In this document: piece after piece, positions 26,676 through 35,687 of the stretch | How positions within the stretch are numbered: the stretch's first letter is position 1 | Layout: every line of letters starts with the position of its first letter | Assembly (NCBI RefSeq): GCF_021545335.1 | Contig: NZ_CP089312.1 | Coordinates: 2,666,001-2,730,000, forward strand | Length of the DNA: 64,000 nt | DNA from: Streptomyces sp. GQFP | GTDB lineage: Bacteria > Actinomycetota > Actinomycetes > Streptomycetales > Streptomycetaceae | Direction of reading: 5' to 3' | Position numbers and translations under genes: made by a program | The notes under the pieces: model-generated | Told to the model about the DNA's origin: nothing | Databases searched by the model: none | What the model saw: the letters and a program-made list of their open reading frames with translations, nothing else

Positions 26676-28964
26676 GTGTCCAGCGCAGCCGAGGAGAAGG
26701 CGGTGGCGGATCAGCGCGCCGTCGAGGAGAGGCACCCCGCCGCCGTATTGCCCGACACCGTGCTGAACGGCGCACCGCGCGCCGCGCTGCCCACCGTGCC
26801 CGTGTGGCCGGGAACCCCGATGCCACTGGGCGCGCGTTTCCGCACGGGCCCGGACGGGGTGTCGGGCACCAACTTCGCGCTGTGGGCGGGTGGGGCGGAG
26901 TCGGTGGAGCTGTGCCTGTTCGGCGAGGTGGAGGAGGGCGCGGGCGAGGTGGAGACCCGTGTGCCCCTCACCGAGCTGACGCACGAGATCTGGCACGGCT
27001 TCGTGCCCGGGGTCATGCCGGGCCAGCGGTACGGCTACCGCGTGCACGGCCGCTGGGACCCCTGGACGGGCGCCCGCTGGAACCCGGCGAAGCTGCTCCT
27101 GGACCCGTACGCGCGTGCGGTGGACGGCGACTTCGACCTGCCTCCCGAGGTGTACGGGCATGTCCGCGACTGGCCCCAGCAGCAGGTCGCGGACACCGTG
27201 CGCGACGACCGCGACTCGGCGCCGTACGTCCCGAAGGGCGTCGTCGTCCACGACGACACCACCGACGACGAGTGGGAGGACGACCGCCGCCCGAAGACCC
27301 CGTGGGCGGACTCGGTGATCTATGAGGTCCATGTGAAGGGCTTCACGAAACTCCACCCGGGCATCCCGGAGGAACTGCGGGGCACGTACGCGGGCCTGGC
27401 CCACCCGGCAGCGATAGAGCACCTGGTGCGGCTGGGAGTGACGGCGGTGGAGCTGCTCCCTGTCCACCAGTTCGCGCACGAGGACCACCTGCTGCGCCGG
27501 GGCATGAAGAACTACTGGGGCTACAACTCGATCGGCTACTTCGCCCCGCACGCCGGGTACGCGGCGACGGGTACGGCGGGCCGGCAGGTCGGCGAGTTCA
27601 AGCGCATGGTGCGCGCGCTGCACGCGGCGGGCATCGAGGTCATCCTCGACGTGGTCTACAACCACACGGCGGAGGCGGACGAACGCGGCCCGACCCTGTC
27701 CCTGCGGGGCATCGACAACAGGGGCTACTACCGCCTGCAGAACGACGCACGCCGCTACACGGACTACACAGGCTGCGGAAACACGCTCCACGTGGTCCAG
27801 CCGCACGTACTGCGCCTGATCACGGACTCGCTGCGGTACTGGGTGACGGAGATGGGGGTGGACGGCTTCCGCTTCGACCTGGCGGCGGCCCTGGCCCGCT
27901 CGATGCACGACGTCGACATGCTGTCCCCGTTCCTGGCGGTGATCGCGCAGGACCCGGTGCTGCGGCGGGTGAAGCTGATCGCGGAGCCGTGGGACGTGGG
28001 GTCAGGGGGCTATCAAGTGGGCGCGTTCCCGCCCCTCTGGACGGAGTGGAACGACCGCTACCGCAACGCGGTACGGGACTTCTGGCGGGGCGCACTGCCG
28101 GACGTGAGGGACCTCGGCTACCGCCTGTCGGGCTCAAGCGACTTGTACGCATGGGGCGGTCGCAGGCCCTACGCCTCGGTCAACTTCGTGACGGCGCACG
28201 ACGGTTTCACCCTGCGGGACCTGGTGTCGTACGAGCGGAAGCACAACGAGGCCAACGGCGAGGGCAATCGGGACGGCACGGACGACAACCGCGCCTGGAA
28301 CTGCGGCACGGAGGGAGAGACGGAGGACGAGCGGGTACTGGCGCTGCGGCGCCGCCAGTTGAGGAACTTGATGACCACATTGCTGCTGTCGACGGGTGTT
28401 CCGATGCTGGTCGCAGGCGACGAGCTGGGCCGTACGCAAGGCGGCAACAACAACGCGTACTGCCAGGACAACGAGATCAGCTGGGTGGACTGGAGCCTGC
28501 TTGAGGACCCGGGCTGGCGGGCGCTCACCGAACTGACGGCCCGTCTCATCGAGTTGCGCCACCGCCACCCCGTACTGCGCCGCCGGGCGTTCTTCTCCGG
28601 CCGGGCCCATTCGGCCGACGGGCTGCGGGACCTGGCCTGGTTCACCGCCGGGGGCACGGAGATGACGGAACGGGACTGGTACGCGCCGGCGGCGACCCTG
28701 GGCATGTACCTCTCGGGCCGCGACATCCCGGGCCGCGACGCCCGGGGCGCCCCGATCGTCGACGACAGCTTCCTGGCGGTCCTGCACGCGGGCGACCGCC
28801 CGACGGACTTCGCACTGCCGGGGGCGCCTTGGGCGGAACGGTACGAGGTGGTCGTCGACACGTCGCGGGAGGAGCAGGGGGAGGCGCCGGGGGTGGAGTA
28901 CCGGGCGGGTGAGGTGATCAGGGTGCCGGGGAGGGCTGTGGTGTTGTTGCGGGTGGTGGGGTGA
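26676..28964 (+). CDS. glgX: Glycogen debranching enzyme (isoamylase type)
   Basis: 762 residues. An N-terminal CBM48 domain (PLGARFRTGPDGVSGTNFAL) precedes a GH13 barrel with GFRFDLAAAL (nucleophile Asp401), IAEPWD (acid Glu437) and the later NFVTAHDGFTL aspartate. It hydrolyses alpha-1,6 branches left after phosphorylase action. The GTG at 26676 has AGGAGGCGGAGA about 4-12 bases upstream; the frame continues up to 26553 without coding bias. About 50 residues before CBM48 are extra. It is separated from the main glycogen genes by 22 kb, but belongs to the same pathway as glgP at 50633. Confidence 0.93.
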   Translation: MSSAAEEKAVADQRAVEERHPAAVLPDTVLNGAPRAALPTVPVWPGTPMPLGARFRTGPDGVSGTNFALWAGGAESVELCLFGEVEEGAGEVETRVPLTELTHEIWHGFVPGVMPGQRYGYRVHGRWDPWTGARWNPAKLLLDPYARAVDGDFDLPPEVYGHVRDWPQQQVADTVRDDRDSAPYVPKGVVVHDDTTDDEWEDDRRPKTPWADSVIYEVHVKGFTKLHPGIPEELRGTYAGLAHPAAIEHLVRLGVTAVELLPVHQFAHEDHLLRRGMKNYWGYNSIGYFAPHAGYAATGTAGRQVGEFKRMVRALHAAGIEVILDVVYNHTAEADERGPTLSLRGIDNRGYYRLQNDARRYTDYTGCGNTLHVVQPHVLRLITDSLRYWVTEMGVDGFRFDLAAALARSMHDVDMLSPFLAVIAQDPVLRRVKLIAEPWDVGSGGYQVGAFPPLWTEWNDRYRNAVRDFWRGALPDVRDLGYRLSGSSDLYAWGGRRPYASVNFVTAHDGFTLRDLVSYERKHNEANGEGNRDGTDDNRAWNCGTEGETEDERVLALRRRQLRNLMTTLLLSTGVPMLVAGDELGRTQGGNNNAYCQDNEISWVDWSLLEDPGWRALTELTARLIELRHRHPVLRRRAFFSGRAHSADGLRDLAWFTAGGTEMTERDWYAPAATLGMYLSGRDIPGRDARGAPIVDDSFLAVLHAGDRPTDFALPGAPWAERYEVVVDTSREEQGEAPGVEYRAGEVIRVPGRAVVLLRVVG

Positions 28965-29004
28965 GGGGTGCCCGTGAAGCCGGCCGCCGTCAGCACGGGC
29001 GTTG

Positions 29005-29475
29005 TCAGGTATGGGTGCCGAAGTACGCGGCGGCCGCGTCGATGAAGCGGTCGTGTGCGGCACGTGCGGTGTCCTGCGCCACGGTGAGTTCCTCGATGCT
29101 CGTGGCGGCGTCGACCATGTCGTAGGTGGCGACGACCATGGCCTGTGCCGTGGCATGGACCGCCGGATCAGGCACGAGGAGCCGCAGTGCGACCAGGGGC
29201 CGGGTGATGGCGGAGCGGGTGGAGTGAGACCTCGATCGGAGTTCTTCCAGTGCGGCGTCGTCGGCGCCGCGCAGCCGGGCCTCCCCGCGCATCCACAGGG
29301 CCCGGCGGTGGTCGGAGCCGGCGGAGGCGAGTGTGGTCACCGCGTCGAGCCGGTCACGGCGCAACTGCTCAGCGGCGGCCGCGCGTTCGGCACGGCCGGC
29401 CGCCAGGTGCTGGAACGTGCCGGTGACGATCGATCCGAGGAGCGTCCCGACGACGGCGAGGACAGTGGCGACCAT
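29005..29475 (-). CDS. Hypothetical membrane-anchored protein
   Basis: 156 residues. One N-terminal membrane helix (VATVLAVVGTLLGSIVTGTF) is followed by a helical, Ala/Arg-rich domain (QHLAAGRAERAAAAEQLRRD) likely to form a coiled coil. Proteins of this shape, with TM then a long helix and a helical bundle, are common in Streptomyces and have no assigned function. The ATG shares a base with the stop of the acetyltransferase gene (TGATG). No further domain recognised. Confidence 0.75.
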   Translation of the reverse strand: MVATVLAVVGTLLGSIVTGTFQHLAAGRAERAAAAEQLRRDRLDAVTTLASAGSDHRRALWMRGEARLRGADDAALEELRSRSHSTRSAITRPLVALRLLVPDPAVHATAQAMVVATYDMVDAATSIEELTVAQDTARAAHDRFIDAAAAYFGTHT

Positions 29476-30131
29476 CAGCCGCTTCCCAGGGAGGGCTGTC
29501 CCTGGGCCAGGGAGCGAGCCCGCGCGAGGCGTCGTTCCAGGCCCGCCCGGCGGTCCGGCCATTCCTCCGCCGTGATCGAGAAGATCGCGGAGTCCCGGAG
29601 CCTGCCCTCCTCGCCCGGTACCCAGGACGGGGACCAGTTGCGCAGCACCCCCTCGAAGTGGGCGCCCGTTCTTTCGATCGCCGCACGGGAGCGGGTGTTG
29701 CGGGCGTCCGTCTTCAGGTCCACGCGGGCCACCTGCCAGGTCTCGAACGCATGCCGGAACAGGAGGTACTTGGCCTCGGGGTTCAGGCCGGTGCGCTGGG
29801 CCGAGGCCGCGAGCCAGGTGTAGCCGATCTCGATCGCGCACAGGCCGTCGCCCGCCGGCCACAGCCTCGGTTCCCAGTAGGCCGTGGTGCCCACCGCGCG
29901 CCCCGAGGCCCGGTCCACCTGCGCGTACGGAGCCAGCAGTCCGGCGGCGGCCCGGGCGTGCTGGGCGTCGATGTACTCGCCGATCTCCGCCGCCCTCGGT
30001 ACCGAGGTGAAGCGGTACGAGCCGCGGTCCTCCTCCGCCGCCTCGGCCAGGTCCGGTGCGTGGCGGTGGTCCAGGGGCTCCAGGCGTACGCGGGAGCCCT
30101 CCAGAACCGGTCCGGCAAGTTTGAAGCTCAT
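29475..30131 (-). CDS. GNAT-family N-acetyltransferase (RimJ/RimL type)
   Basis: 218 residues. Begins with [16 protein letters not shown], the standard RimJ/RimL opening, and continues with [20 protein letters not shown] and [20 protein letters not shown], the acetyl-CoA-binding and C-terminal motifs of that subfamily. It may acetylate a protein N-terminus or a small amine; the substrate cannot be told. Translationally coupled to the small membrane protein downstream (TGATG), and possibly to a 49-codon ORF upstream (ATGA). Confidence 0.9.
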   Translation of the reverse strand: MSFKLAGPVLEGSRVRLEPLDHRHAPDLAEAAEEDRGSYRFTSVPRAAEIGEYIDAQHARAAAGLLAPYAQVDRASGRAVGTTAYWEPRLWPAGDGLCAIEIGYTWLAASAQRTGLNPEAKYLLFRHAFETWQVARVDLKTDARNTRSRAAIERTGAHFEGVLRNWSPSWVPGEEGRLRDSAIFSITAEEWPDRRAGLERRLARARSLAQGQPSLGSG

Positions 30132-30277
30132 TGATCACCCGTCCAGCGCGGCACGACGTCGTCGGTTCCGTAGCGTTCCAGAGCCGGTGCCTCGTGTCGC
30201 GTGAATTCCGTGCCGGTTCCGGTCCGTGGACAGCTTCTTGACGCCCCTGGCGTCCCCCTGGCACCGTCCATGACCAT
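30128..30277 (-). CDS. Possible small protein upstream of the acetyltransferase
   Basis: A 49-residue frame with ATG at 30277, GGCGGAG about 6 bases upstream, and a stop that overlaps the acetyltransferase ATG (ATGA). The peptide ends [15 protein letters not shown] and has no recognisable domain. Third-base bias is weak. It lies antisense to the leader peptide at 30270-30371 for a few bases only. It may be a real short coupled gene or chance. Confidence 0.3.
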   Translation of the reverse strand: MVMDGARGTPGASRSCPRTGTGTEFTRHEAPALERYGTDDVVPRWTGDQ

Positions 30278-30371
30278 GAGGAACTCCGCCGGTCTCCGCC
30301 GCGCGCACATCGCGCTCGTGGAACGGCGTCATGTCGACCTGTGCCGGCAGTCCAGCGCCATCTGTCGCTGA
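30270..30371 (+). CDS. Cysteine-containing leader peptide upstream of sulfatase
   Basis: Thirty-three codons (or 31 from the second ATG at 30276) encoding a peptide that ends RRHVDLCRQSSAICR. This H-V-D-L-x-R-x-x-S-A-x-C-R ending is the hallmark of short putative leader peptides found in actinobacteria ahead of sulfur-related genes, where cysteine codons near the end are thought to sense cysteinyl-tRNA supply. It has two Cys codons, the last just before the final Arg. A hairpin starts one base after the stop and the sulfatase gene begins 76 bases further on, so it should regulate the sulfatase. Confidence 0.75.
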   Translation: MTMRNSAGLRRAHIALVERRHVDLCRQSSAICR

Positions 30372-30422
30372 GCCCACGGTCCCTTCCTTCACCTACTTCC
30401 CTTAGGTGTCCCCTTCGTGGGC
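30372..30422 (+). promoter_or_regulatory. Hairpin between leader peptide and sulfatase gene
   Basis: Outer stem GCCCACG/CGTGGGC (7 pairs) enclosing an inner stem CACCT/AGGTG (5 pairs), starting directly after the leader stop. Its position fits a ribosome-controlled attenuator: a ribosome stalled at the late Cys codons would sit close to the outer stem. Mechanism inferred. Confidence 0.5.
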
Positions 30423-30447
30423 CCCCTCTGCCCTAAGGAACTCCCGC

Positions 30448-31857
30448 ATGCCCGAAATATCCCGGCGTACGTTCGGTGGTCTCGTCGGTGGCGGTGCCGT
30501 CACCGCCGTTGCCGCCGCCGGTACGACTCCTGCCGCTGCCGCCGAGCGTCCGTTCCGGGCCCGTACGGCCGGACAGCACGGCAGACGCCGTCCCAACCTC
30601 CTCGTCATCCTCGGCGACGACCTCGGCTGGGCCGACCTCTCCTCCTACGGCGCCCCGCACATCAAGACGCCCAACCTGGACCGGCTCGCCCGGCAGGGGG
30701 TCAGGTTCACCGACGCCTACTCCGGGTCCGCGACCTGCTCGCCGACCCGCTTCAGTCTGTACACGGGGAGGTATCCGGGGCGTACCCCGGGCGGGCTCGC
30801 CGAGCCGATCGCCAACAGGACGCAGGGGCTCGACCCCGAACACCCCACCCTCGCCTCCCTGTTGAAGAAGGCCGGCTACTCCACCGCGCTCATCGGCAAG
30901 TGGCACTGCGGCTGGCTGCCCGACTACAGCCCCACCAAGTCCGGGTGGGACGAGTTCTTCGGCAATCACGGGGGTGTGCTGGAGTACTTCTCCAAGCTCG
31001 GCCAGCTCGGCGACCACGACCTGTACGAGGGCGACGCCGAGTATCAGGACCTGCGGTACTACACCGAGGTCCTCACCGAGCGGGCCGTCGAGTACGTCGG
31101 CCGGGACCACGGCGACAAGCCCTGGCTGCTCAACCTCAACTTCACCACCCCGCACTGGCCCTGGCTCGCCGAGGGCGACGAGGAGACCGGTGCCGAGATC
31201 GCCGCGAAGATCCGGGCCGCCAAGACCCAGGCCGAGATCAGCAAGGCCCTCAACCACTACGACGGCGGCTCCGTCGAGAAGTACACGGAGATGGTGCAGA
31301 GCCTGGACGCGGCCGTCGGTGAGGTGCTCGCCGCCCTGCGCCGCTCGGGGCAGGAGGAGAACACGCTGGTGTACTTCGCCAGCGACAACGGCGGTGAGCG
31401 CTGGTCGTACCTGTGGCCGCTGAGCGGCGAGAAGTTCGTGCTCCAGGAGGGCGGCATCCGGGTGCCGACGATCGTGCGCTGGCCCGCCGGGATCGACGGG
31501 CGCCAGGTCAGCCACGTACCCAACTTCTCCCCCGACTGGACGGCGACCTTCCTGGAGCTGGGCGGTGCCCGGCCCGATCCGGCCTACCCGCTGGACGGGA
31601 CCAGTCTCGGCGGGTATCTGCTGCTGGACGAAGAACTGCCCGAGCGGGATCTGTTCTGGCGGGTGCGGGCCAACCGGGCGCTGCGGCGCGGGGATTGGAA
31701 GTACTACCAGGACGCCGCGAAGACCGATCATCTGTACAACCTGGCCGCCGACTCCCGCGAGCAGGCCGATCTCGCCCCGGACCGGCCCGAGGTGCTCGCC
31801 GAGCTGAAGGCCGCCTGGGAGGAGATCGCCAACGGGCTTCTGCCGTACCCGAGTTAG
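30448..31857 (+). CDS. Tat-exported sulfatase
   Basis: 469 residues. A twin-arginine signal (ISRRTFGGLVGGGAV, AAA-rich tail) targets the folded protein outside. The alkaline-phosphatase-like sulfatase domain has the metal site DDLGWAD near residue 60, and the formylglycine motif CSPTR (in GSATCSPTRFSLYTGR), whose cysteine must be oxidised by a formylglycine-generating enzyme. GKWHCGW and the late FASDNGGE aspartate/asparagine complete the active site. It releases sulfate from an organic ester, so it feeds sulfur assimilation. The ATG at 30448 has TAAGGAA upstream. Regulation by the leader peptide and hairpin just upstream is likely. Confidence 0.93.
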   Translation: MPEISRRTFGGLVGGGAVTAVAAAGTTPAAAAERPFRARTAGQHGRRRPNLLVILGDDLGWADLSSYGAPHIKTPNLDRLARQGVRFTDAYSGSATCSPTRFSLYTGRYPGRTPGGLAEPIANRTQGLDPEHPTLASLLKKAGYSTALIGKWHCGWLPDYSPTKSGWDEFFGNHGGVLEYFSKLGQLGDHDLYEGDAEYQDLRYYTEVLTERAVEYVGRDHGDKPWLLNLNFTTPHWPWLAEGDEETGAEIAAKIRAAKTQAEISKALNHYDGGSVEKYTEMVQSLDAAVGEVLAALRRSGQEENTLVYFASDNGGERWSYLWPLSGEKFVLQEGGIRVPTIVRWPAGIDGRQVSHVPNFSPDWTATFLELGGARPDPAYPLDGTSLGGYLLLDEELPERDLFWRVRANRALRRGDWKYYQDAAKTDHLYNLAADSREQADLAPDRPEVLAELKAAWEEIANGLLPYPS

Positions 31858-31884
31858 TCGAGGCGGCCGAACCAACCGGCCGAA

Positions 31885-32520
31885 CTAGCCGAGAATCCCT
31901 CGCTGGTACGCCGTCGCCACCGCCGCCGCGCGGTCCTTCACGCCCAACTTGCCGTACAGGTGGGTGAGATGGGTCTTCACCGTGGCCTCGCTGATGAACA
32001 GGACGCGGGCGATCTCCCGGTTCGACGTGCCCTTGGCGACCAGGGCCAGGACCTCGCGTTCGCGGGCGGAGAGGGGCTCGTTGCCCGGGGTGCGGACGGC
32101 CGAGACCAGGCGGGAGGCGACCGCCGGGGAGAGGACCGTACGGCCCTGGGCGGCGGCCCGTACCGCTGTGAAGAGTTCGTCCCTCGGGGCGTCCTTGAGG
32201 AGGTAGCCGGTCGCGCCCGCCTCGATCGCGGGGAGGGTGTCGGAGTCCGTGTCGTACGTCGTGAGGACGAGGATCTTCGCCCGGGCGCCGGTCCGTGTCA
32301 GCTCCGCGATGGCCTCCACGCCTCCCCCGCCCGGCATGCGCAGGTCCATCAGGATCACGTCCGGGTCGAGGGCGGTGGCCAGGGTTACCGCCTCCACGCC
32401 GTTCGACGCCTCGGCCAGCACCGTGAAGCCCGGCGCCGACTCGAACATGCCGCGCAGACCGTCCCGTACCACCGGGTGGTCGTCGACGATCAGGAGGGTG
32501 ATGGGCAGGTCAGCTGTCAT
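31885..32520 (-). CDS. NarL/LuxR-type response regulator
   Basis: 211 residues. Receiver domain at about 8-125: TLLIVDDHPVVRDGL acidic pocket, VILMDLRMPGGG with the phosphoacceptor Asp about 57, and the TGYLLKDAPRDEL lysine. The C-terminal LuxR-type helix-turn-helix reads LSAREREVLALVAKGTSNRE then TVKTHLTHLYGKL. It is encoded after its kinase with an 11-base overlap and is expected to control the ABC-2 exporter genes upstream in the same cluster. Confidence 0.95.
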   Translation of the reverse strand: MTADLPITLLIVDDHPVVRDGLRGMFESAPGFTVLAEASNGVEAVTLATALDPDVILMDLRMPGGGGVEAIAELTRTGARAKILVLTTYDTDSDTLPAIEAGATGYLLKDAPRDELFTAVRAAAQGRTVLSPAVASRLVSAVRTPGNEPLSAREREVLALVAKGTSNREIARVLFISEATVKTHLTHLYGKLGVKDRAAAVATAYQRGILG

Positions 32521-33793
32521 GGGGGACCAACGGTACGCGTGCCGAGACCGCCGTGCCGTGGCCCCGCTCCGACTCCAGGGTGAGTGAGCCCGCGATGCGT
32601 TCGGCGCGGGCGCGCATGCCGTCGAGGCCGAAGCCTCCCGTGCCGGTGCGTTCGCGGACGGCGAGCGGGTCGAAGCCCTGGCCGTCGTCGCGGATGTCGA
32701 GGATCACCTCGTCGCCGAGGTAGGTGAGGGTGACGCCGACCCGGGTCGCGCGGGCGTGCCGGGAGGCGTTCGACAGGGCTTCCTGGGCGATGCGCAGGAG
32801 GGTTGCCGAGAGTTCCGCGTGGAGTTGCTCCGACGCTCCGGTGACCGTGAACTCGGCGCGTACGCCTGTCCGTTCGGCCCAGTCGGCGACCGTCTTCCGC
32901 AGGGCGCCCGGCAGTCCGTCGTTCTCCAGGGCCACGGGAGCCAGGTTCTGTACGGAGCGGCGAGCCTCGCCGAGGCTGTGGCGGGCCAGCTTCATGGCGC
33001 GGTCGATGTGCTCGCGTGCCAGGGTCCGGTCGGGGGTGTTCGTCACCACCTGGAGCTGGGCGATGATCCCGGTCAGGGCCTGGGCGATGGTGTCGTGGAT
33101 CTCGGCGGCCAGCCGACGGCGTTCGTCGGCGACGCCCGCCTCCCTTGCCTGGACGAGGAGTTGGGCGTGCAGAGCGGCGTTCTCGTCGAGGGCCTGCTGC
33201 AACGCCGTGTTGGTGCGCTCGAGTTCGGCGATGGTGACGGCCCGGTCGCGAGAGCGCTGCTCCTGCTGCTGGGCGACATGGCCGGCCAGCCCCAGCATGG
33301 CGGTGTTCGTCAGCAGCATCACGCCGAACAGCGGCCACTGGACGAAGCTGTGGAAGGGCAGCCCACCGGCCTGCGTGCCCGCCACCACGACGGCGGTGGC
33401 GAAGAGACCGAACCGCTGCCGCCACGGTCCGACGATCGTCTCGTCGCTGTCGAAGTAGCCGGTGGCCGCGAAGAACCCGAAGAACGGGTTGATCCAGGTG
33501 AGGGCGAAGGAGATCGCCCAGCGCAGACCGTAGTAGACGGTCCCGCGCCAGGACGGGGTACGGGGGCCGCGGCGGGGCCCGTGCCACAGCTGGAGCAGGA
33601 CCGCGGCGAGCACCAGTGCCCCGGCCGCGTACCACTCGGCGCGGCTCCCCACCAGCCCGCCGGCGACGACCGTGAGCAGGCTGGAGACGGCGAGCAGCCC
33701 GTAGACCCCCCAGGTGTGGACCTGGTCCTGACGGTGCTCGATCTGGTCCTGGTCCTGGTCCACCGCGGTCATGTCCCCGGTCTGCGCGGTCAT
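32510..33793 (-). CDS. Sensor histidine kinase (HisKA_3/NarX type)
   Basis: 427 residues from ATG 33793; a GTG at 33808 with a better-spaced GGCGAGAG site is also possible. Four to five membrane helices occupy about 20-160. A short coiled coil follows, then the HisKA_3 dimerisation helix with the phosphorylated histidine in RRLAAEIHDTIAQALTG, and a GHKL ATPase with N-box QEALSNASRHARA and G-boxes DIRDDGQGFD and GFGLDGMRAR. This is the DesK-like class paired with NarL regulators. It follows an ABC-2 exporter pair on the same strand, so the system may sense a membrane-active compound that the exporter removes. Confidence 0.93.
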   Translation of the reverse strand: MTAQTGDMTAVDQDQDQIEHRQDQVHTWGVYGLLAVSSLLTVVAGGLVGSRAEWYAAGALVLAAVLLQLWHGPRRGPRTPSWRGTVYYGLRWAISFALTWINPFFGFFAATGYFDSDETIVGPWRQRFGLFATAVVVAGTQAGGLPFHSFVQWPLFGVMLLTNTAMLGLAGHVAQQQEQRSRDRAVTIAELERTNTALQQALDENAALHAQLLVQAREAGVADERRRLAAEIHDTIAQALTGIIAQLQVVTNTPDRTLAREHIDRAMKLARHSLGEARRSVQNLAPVALENDGLPGALRKTVADWAERTGVRAEFTVTGASEQLHAELSATLLRIAQEALSNASRHARATRVGVTLTYLGDEVILDIRDDGQGFDPLAVRERTGTGGFGLDGMRARAERIAGSLTLESERGHGTAVSARVPLVPHDS

Positions 33794-33828
33794 CTCCCCA
33801 GTCTGCACGGGCTCTCGCCCGCCCCCGC

Positions 33829-34566
33829 CTACTCCCACCGGAACCAGCGCGCGGCGCCCGCCGTCAGCAGCACCGTCCAGGCCACCAGCACGCCCAGGTG
33901 GTCCCAGCCGGGCCAGTCCCCCGCCGCCGCCTGGTTCAGCGCCTGCGCCGCCGCGCCGAACGGTGTGTACCCGACGATCCTGGCCAGCACGTCCGGCATG
34001 GTCTGCACCGGCGCCCACACGCCCGCGCAGAACATCGCCGGGAAGAACACGGCCGAGCCGATCGCCGCCGCGATCTTCGTCGAGCGGGAGAGAGCGGAGA
34101 CGAGGGCGCCCAGGGCGAGGGCGGCCAGCACGGCCAGGATCAGGGCGAGGACGTAACCGAAGGGCTGCTCGGGCAGTCGTACGTCGAAGGCCAGGCGGCC
34201 CACGACGAGGGCTGTGAGTGCCGACGCCAGGGCGGCACCGCCGTAGACCGTCATCTGCGCGGACAGCAGGGTGGAGGGACGGACCGGTGTGGTCGACATG
34301 CGACGCAGGATGCCCTGCTCGCGATAGCCGGTGAGGGTCTGCGGCATCGACTGGAGGCCGCCCACGATCATGCCGAGCAGCACGGCCACCGGAACGTAGG
34401 CGTCCACCGGGCGCAGGCCGTCGAAGGCCGGGTCGGGGTCGCGGAAGGACGGGATGGAGCCGAGGATCACCAGCAGGATGGTCGGGAACAGCAGGACCCA
34501 GAACAGCGCGCCCGGCTCGCGCCGGAAGAGCCGGACCTCGGTCCTCAGTACGGACGTACTGCTCAT
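33829..34566 (-). CDS. ABC-2 type exporter permease
   Basis: 245 residues with six predicted membrane helices (for example ALFWVLLFPTILLVILG, and VLALILAVLAALALGALVSAL) in the usual ABC-2 layout and the extracytoplasmic stretch YREQGILRRMSTTPV typical of the drug/daunorubicin-export branch. It pairs with the ATPase gene just upstream, whose stop overlaps this ATG (ATGA at 34563-34566). Probable substrate: an antibiotic or lipid-like molecule, not determinable here. Confidence 0.92.
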   Translation of the reverse strand: MSSTSVLRTEVRLFRREPGALFWVLLFPTILLVILGSIPSFRDPDPAFDGLRPVDAYVPVAVLLGMIVGGLQSMPQTLTGYREQGILRRMSTTPVRPSTLLSAQMTVYGGAALASALTALVVGRLAFDVRLPEQPFGYVLALILAVLAALALGALVSALSRSTKIAAAIGSAVFFPAMFCAGVWAPVQTMPDVLARIVGYTPFGAAAQALNQAAAGDWPGWDHLGVLVAWTVLLTAGAARWFRWE

Positions 34567-35468
34567 GCCGCCTCCTCCTTCGTGAGGTCGAGGAACGCGT
34601 CGTCCAACGTGGCGTCGGTGACACGGAGTTGGTGGGCCGTGACATGGCTGCGGGCGAGGAGGGTGATGACGGCGTTGACGGTCTCGTCGGTGCCGGAGAG
34701 GGTGACCCGGCCGTCCTTGTACTCGACCGACGCGAGCGCCGGAAGCGCGGTCAGGGCGTCCTCGGGCAGGGGCCCGGACGGCGTGAAGCTGATCACCGTG
34801 GCGCCCGCCGAGCGGCGGATCAGGCCGGCCGGGGTGTCCAGGGCGGCGATCCGCCCCTTGTCGATCACGGCGATCCGGTCGCAGAGCCGCTGCGCCTCCT
34901 CCATGAAGTGGGTGACCAGGAGGACGGTCACCCCGCTCGCCCGTACGTCCTCGATGAGCTGCCAGGTGTCCCGGCGGGCGCGGGGGTCGAGTCCGGTGGT
35001 CAGTTCGTCGAGGACGACGACCCTGGGGTTGCCGATGAGCGCGAGCGCGATGAACAGGCGCTGTTTCTGGCCACCGGAGAGCTTGCCGAACCTGGCGGTG
35101 AGCCGGTCGGTCAGGCCGAGGCGTTCGGCCAGCGGACGCCAGTCGGCCGGGTGCGGATAGAAGGCCGCGTACAGCTCAAGGGCCTCGCGGACGGTCAGTT
35201 TGGCCTGCAGCTCGCTCTGCTGGAGCTGGGCGCCCAGGACGCGGCTGGTGGCCTCGTGGTCGGTGACCGGGTCGAGGCCGGTGACCCGGACCCGGCCCGC
35301 GTCGGGCACCCGCAGGCCCTCGACGCACTCGACGGTGGTGGTCTTGCCGGCGCCGTTCGGGCCGAGGATCCCGAAGATCTCGCCCTCCTCGACGGCGAAG
35401 GAGACGCCGTCCACGACCGGCCGGCCACCGTAGGACTTGCGCAGTTCGTTCACTTCGATGACGGACAT
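34563..35468 (-). CDS. ABC transporter ATP-binding protein (DrrA-like)
   Basis: 301 residues. Walker A GPNGAGKTTT (about 41-50), Q-loop, signature LSGGQKQRL, Walker B VVVLDELTTGLDP and the H-loop LLVTHFMEEA are intact. The Walker B motif reads DELTTGLD, usual for daunorubicin-type export ATPases. The C-terminal 70 residues resemble the regulatory tail of that group. ATG at 35468 was chosen because it begins the ABC fold exactly; an upstream ATG at 35528 adds an Arg/Pro-rich stretch. It forms one operon with the permease, kinase and regulator. Divergent from the ABC exporter cluster at 35688. Confidence 0.93.
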   Translation of the reverse strand: MSVIEVNELRKSYGGRPVVDGVSFAVEEGEIFGILGPNGAGKTTTVECVEGLRVPDAGRVRVTGLDPVTDHEATSRVLGAQLQQSELQAKLTVREALELYAAFYPHPADWRPLAERLGLTDRLTARFGKLSGGQKQRLFIALALIGNPRVVVLDELTTGLDPRARRDTWQLIEDVRASGVTVLLVTHFMEEAQRLCDRIAVIDKGRIAALDTPAGLIRRSAGATVISFTPSGPLPEDALTALPALASVEYKDGRVTLSGTDETVNAVITLLARSHVTAHQLRVTDATLDDAFLDLTKEEAA

Positions 35469-35552
35469 GGCATCAGGTTCGCGGTCGGGGCGGGGGCGGC
35501 ACATCGGCCGACGCGCTCGGACCGGCATCAGCCGATCGGTTGATGCGCCCGT

Positions 35553-35588
35553 ACGACCGACCGCACGACCGACCGCACGACCGACCGT
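35553..35588 (+). repeat. Three 12-base tandem repeats in a divergent promoter region
   Basis: ACGACCGACCGC occurs three times in a row (last copy ends in T) in the 219-base gap between the divergent ABC ATPase and ABC exporter genes, flanked by GTAC/GTACGG inverted ends. A possible regulator binding array, or slippage. The rest of 35469-35687 holds no gene that I can support. Confidence 0.6.
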
Positions 35589-35687
35589 ACGGTCTCTCGA
35601 ACACGCAGGTCGTAGGACCAGCGCCCGACCTGATCCGGGTCAAAACTCGGTAGGCACTGTCAGTGGTGGTCCGTAGGCTCGCTCTTG

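Noticed and set aside
26514..27908. Continuation of the second L,D-transpeptidase frame far upstream into glgX antisense
   Set aside because: The frame is open only because glgX codons have G/C third bases; the signal peptide and lipobox begin at 26513.
28974..29002. Hairpin after glgX (GCCCGTG/CACGGGC)
   Set aside because: Seven-base stem with a long loop; possible terminator but not strong enough to claim.
30135..30392. 85-codon minus-strand frame overlapping the leader peptide
   Set aside because: No ribosome site or coding bias, and it runs against the much better supported leader peptide and hairpin.
31858..31884. CGGCCG inverted repeat between sulfatase and response regulator as terminator
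   Set aside because: Stem is only six bases and self-complementary; too weak to list.
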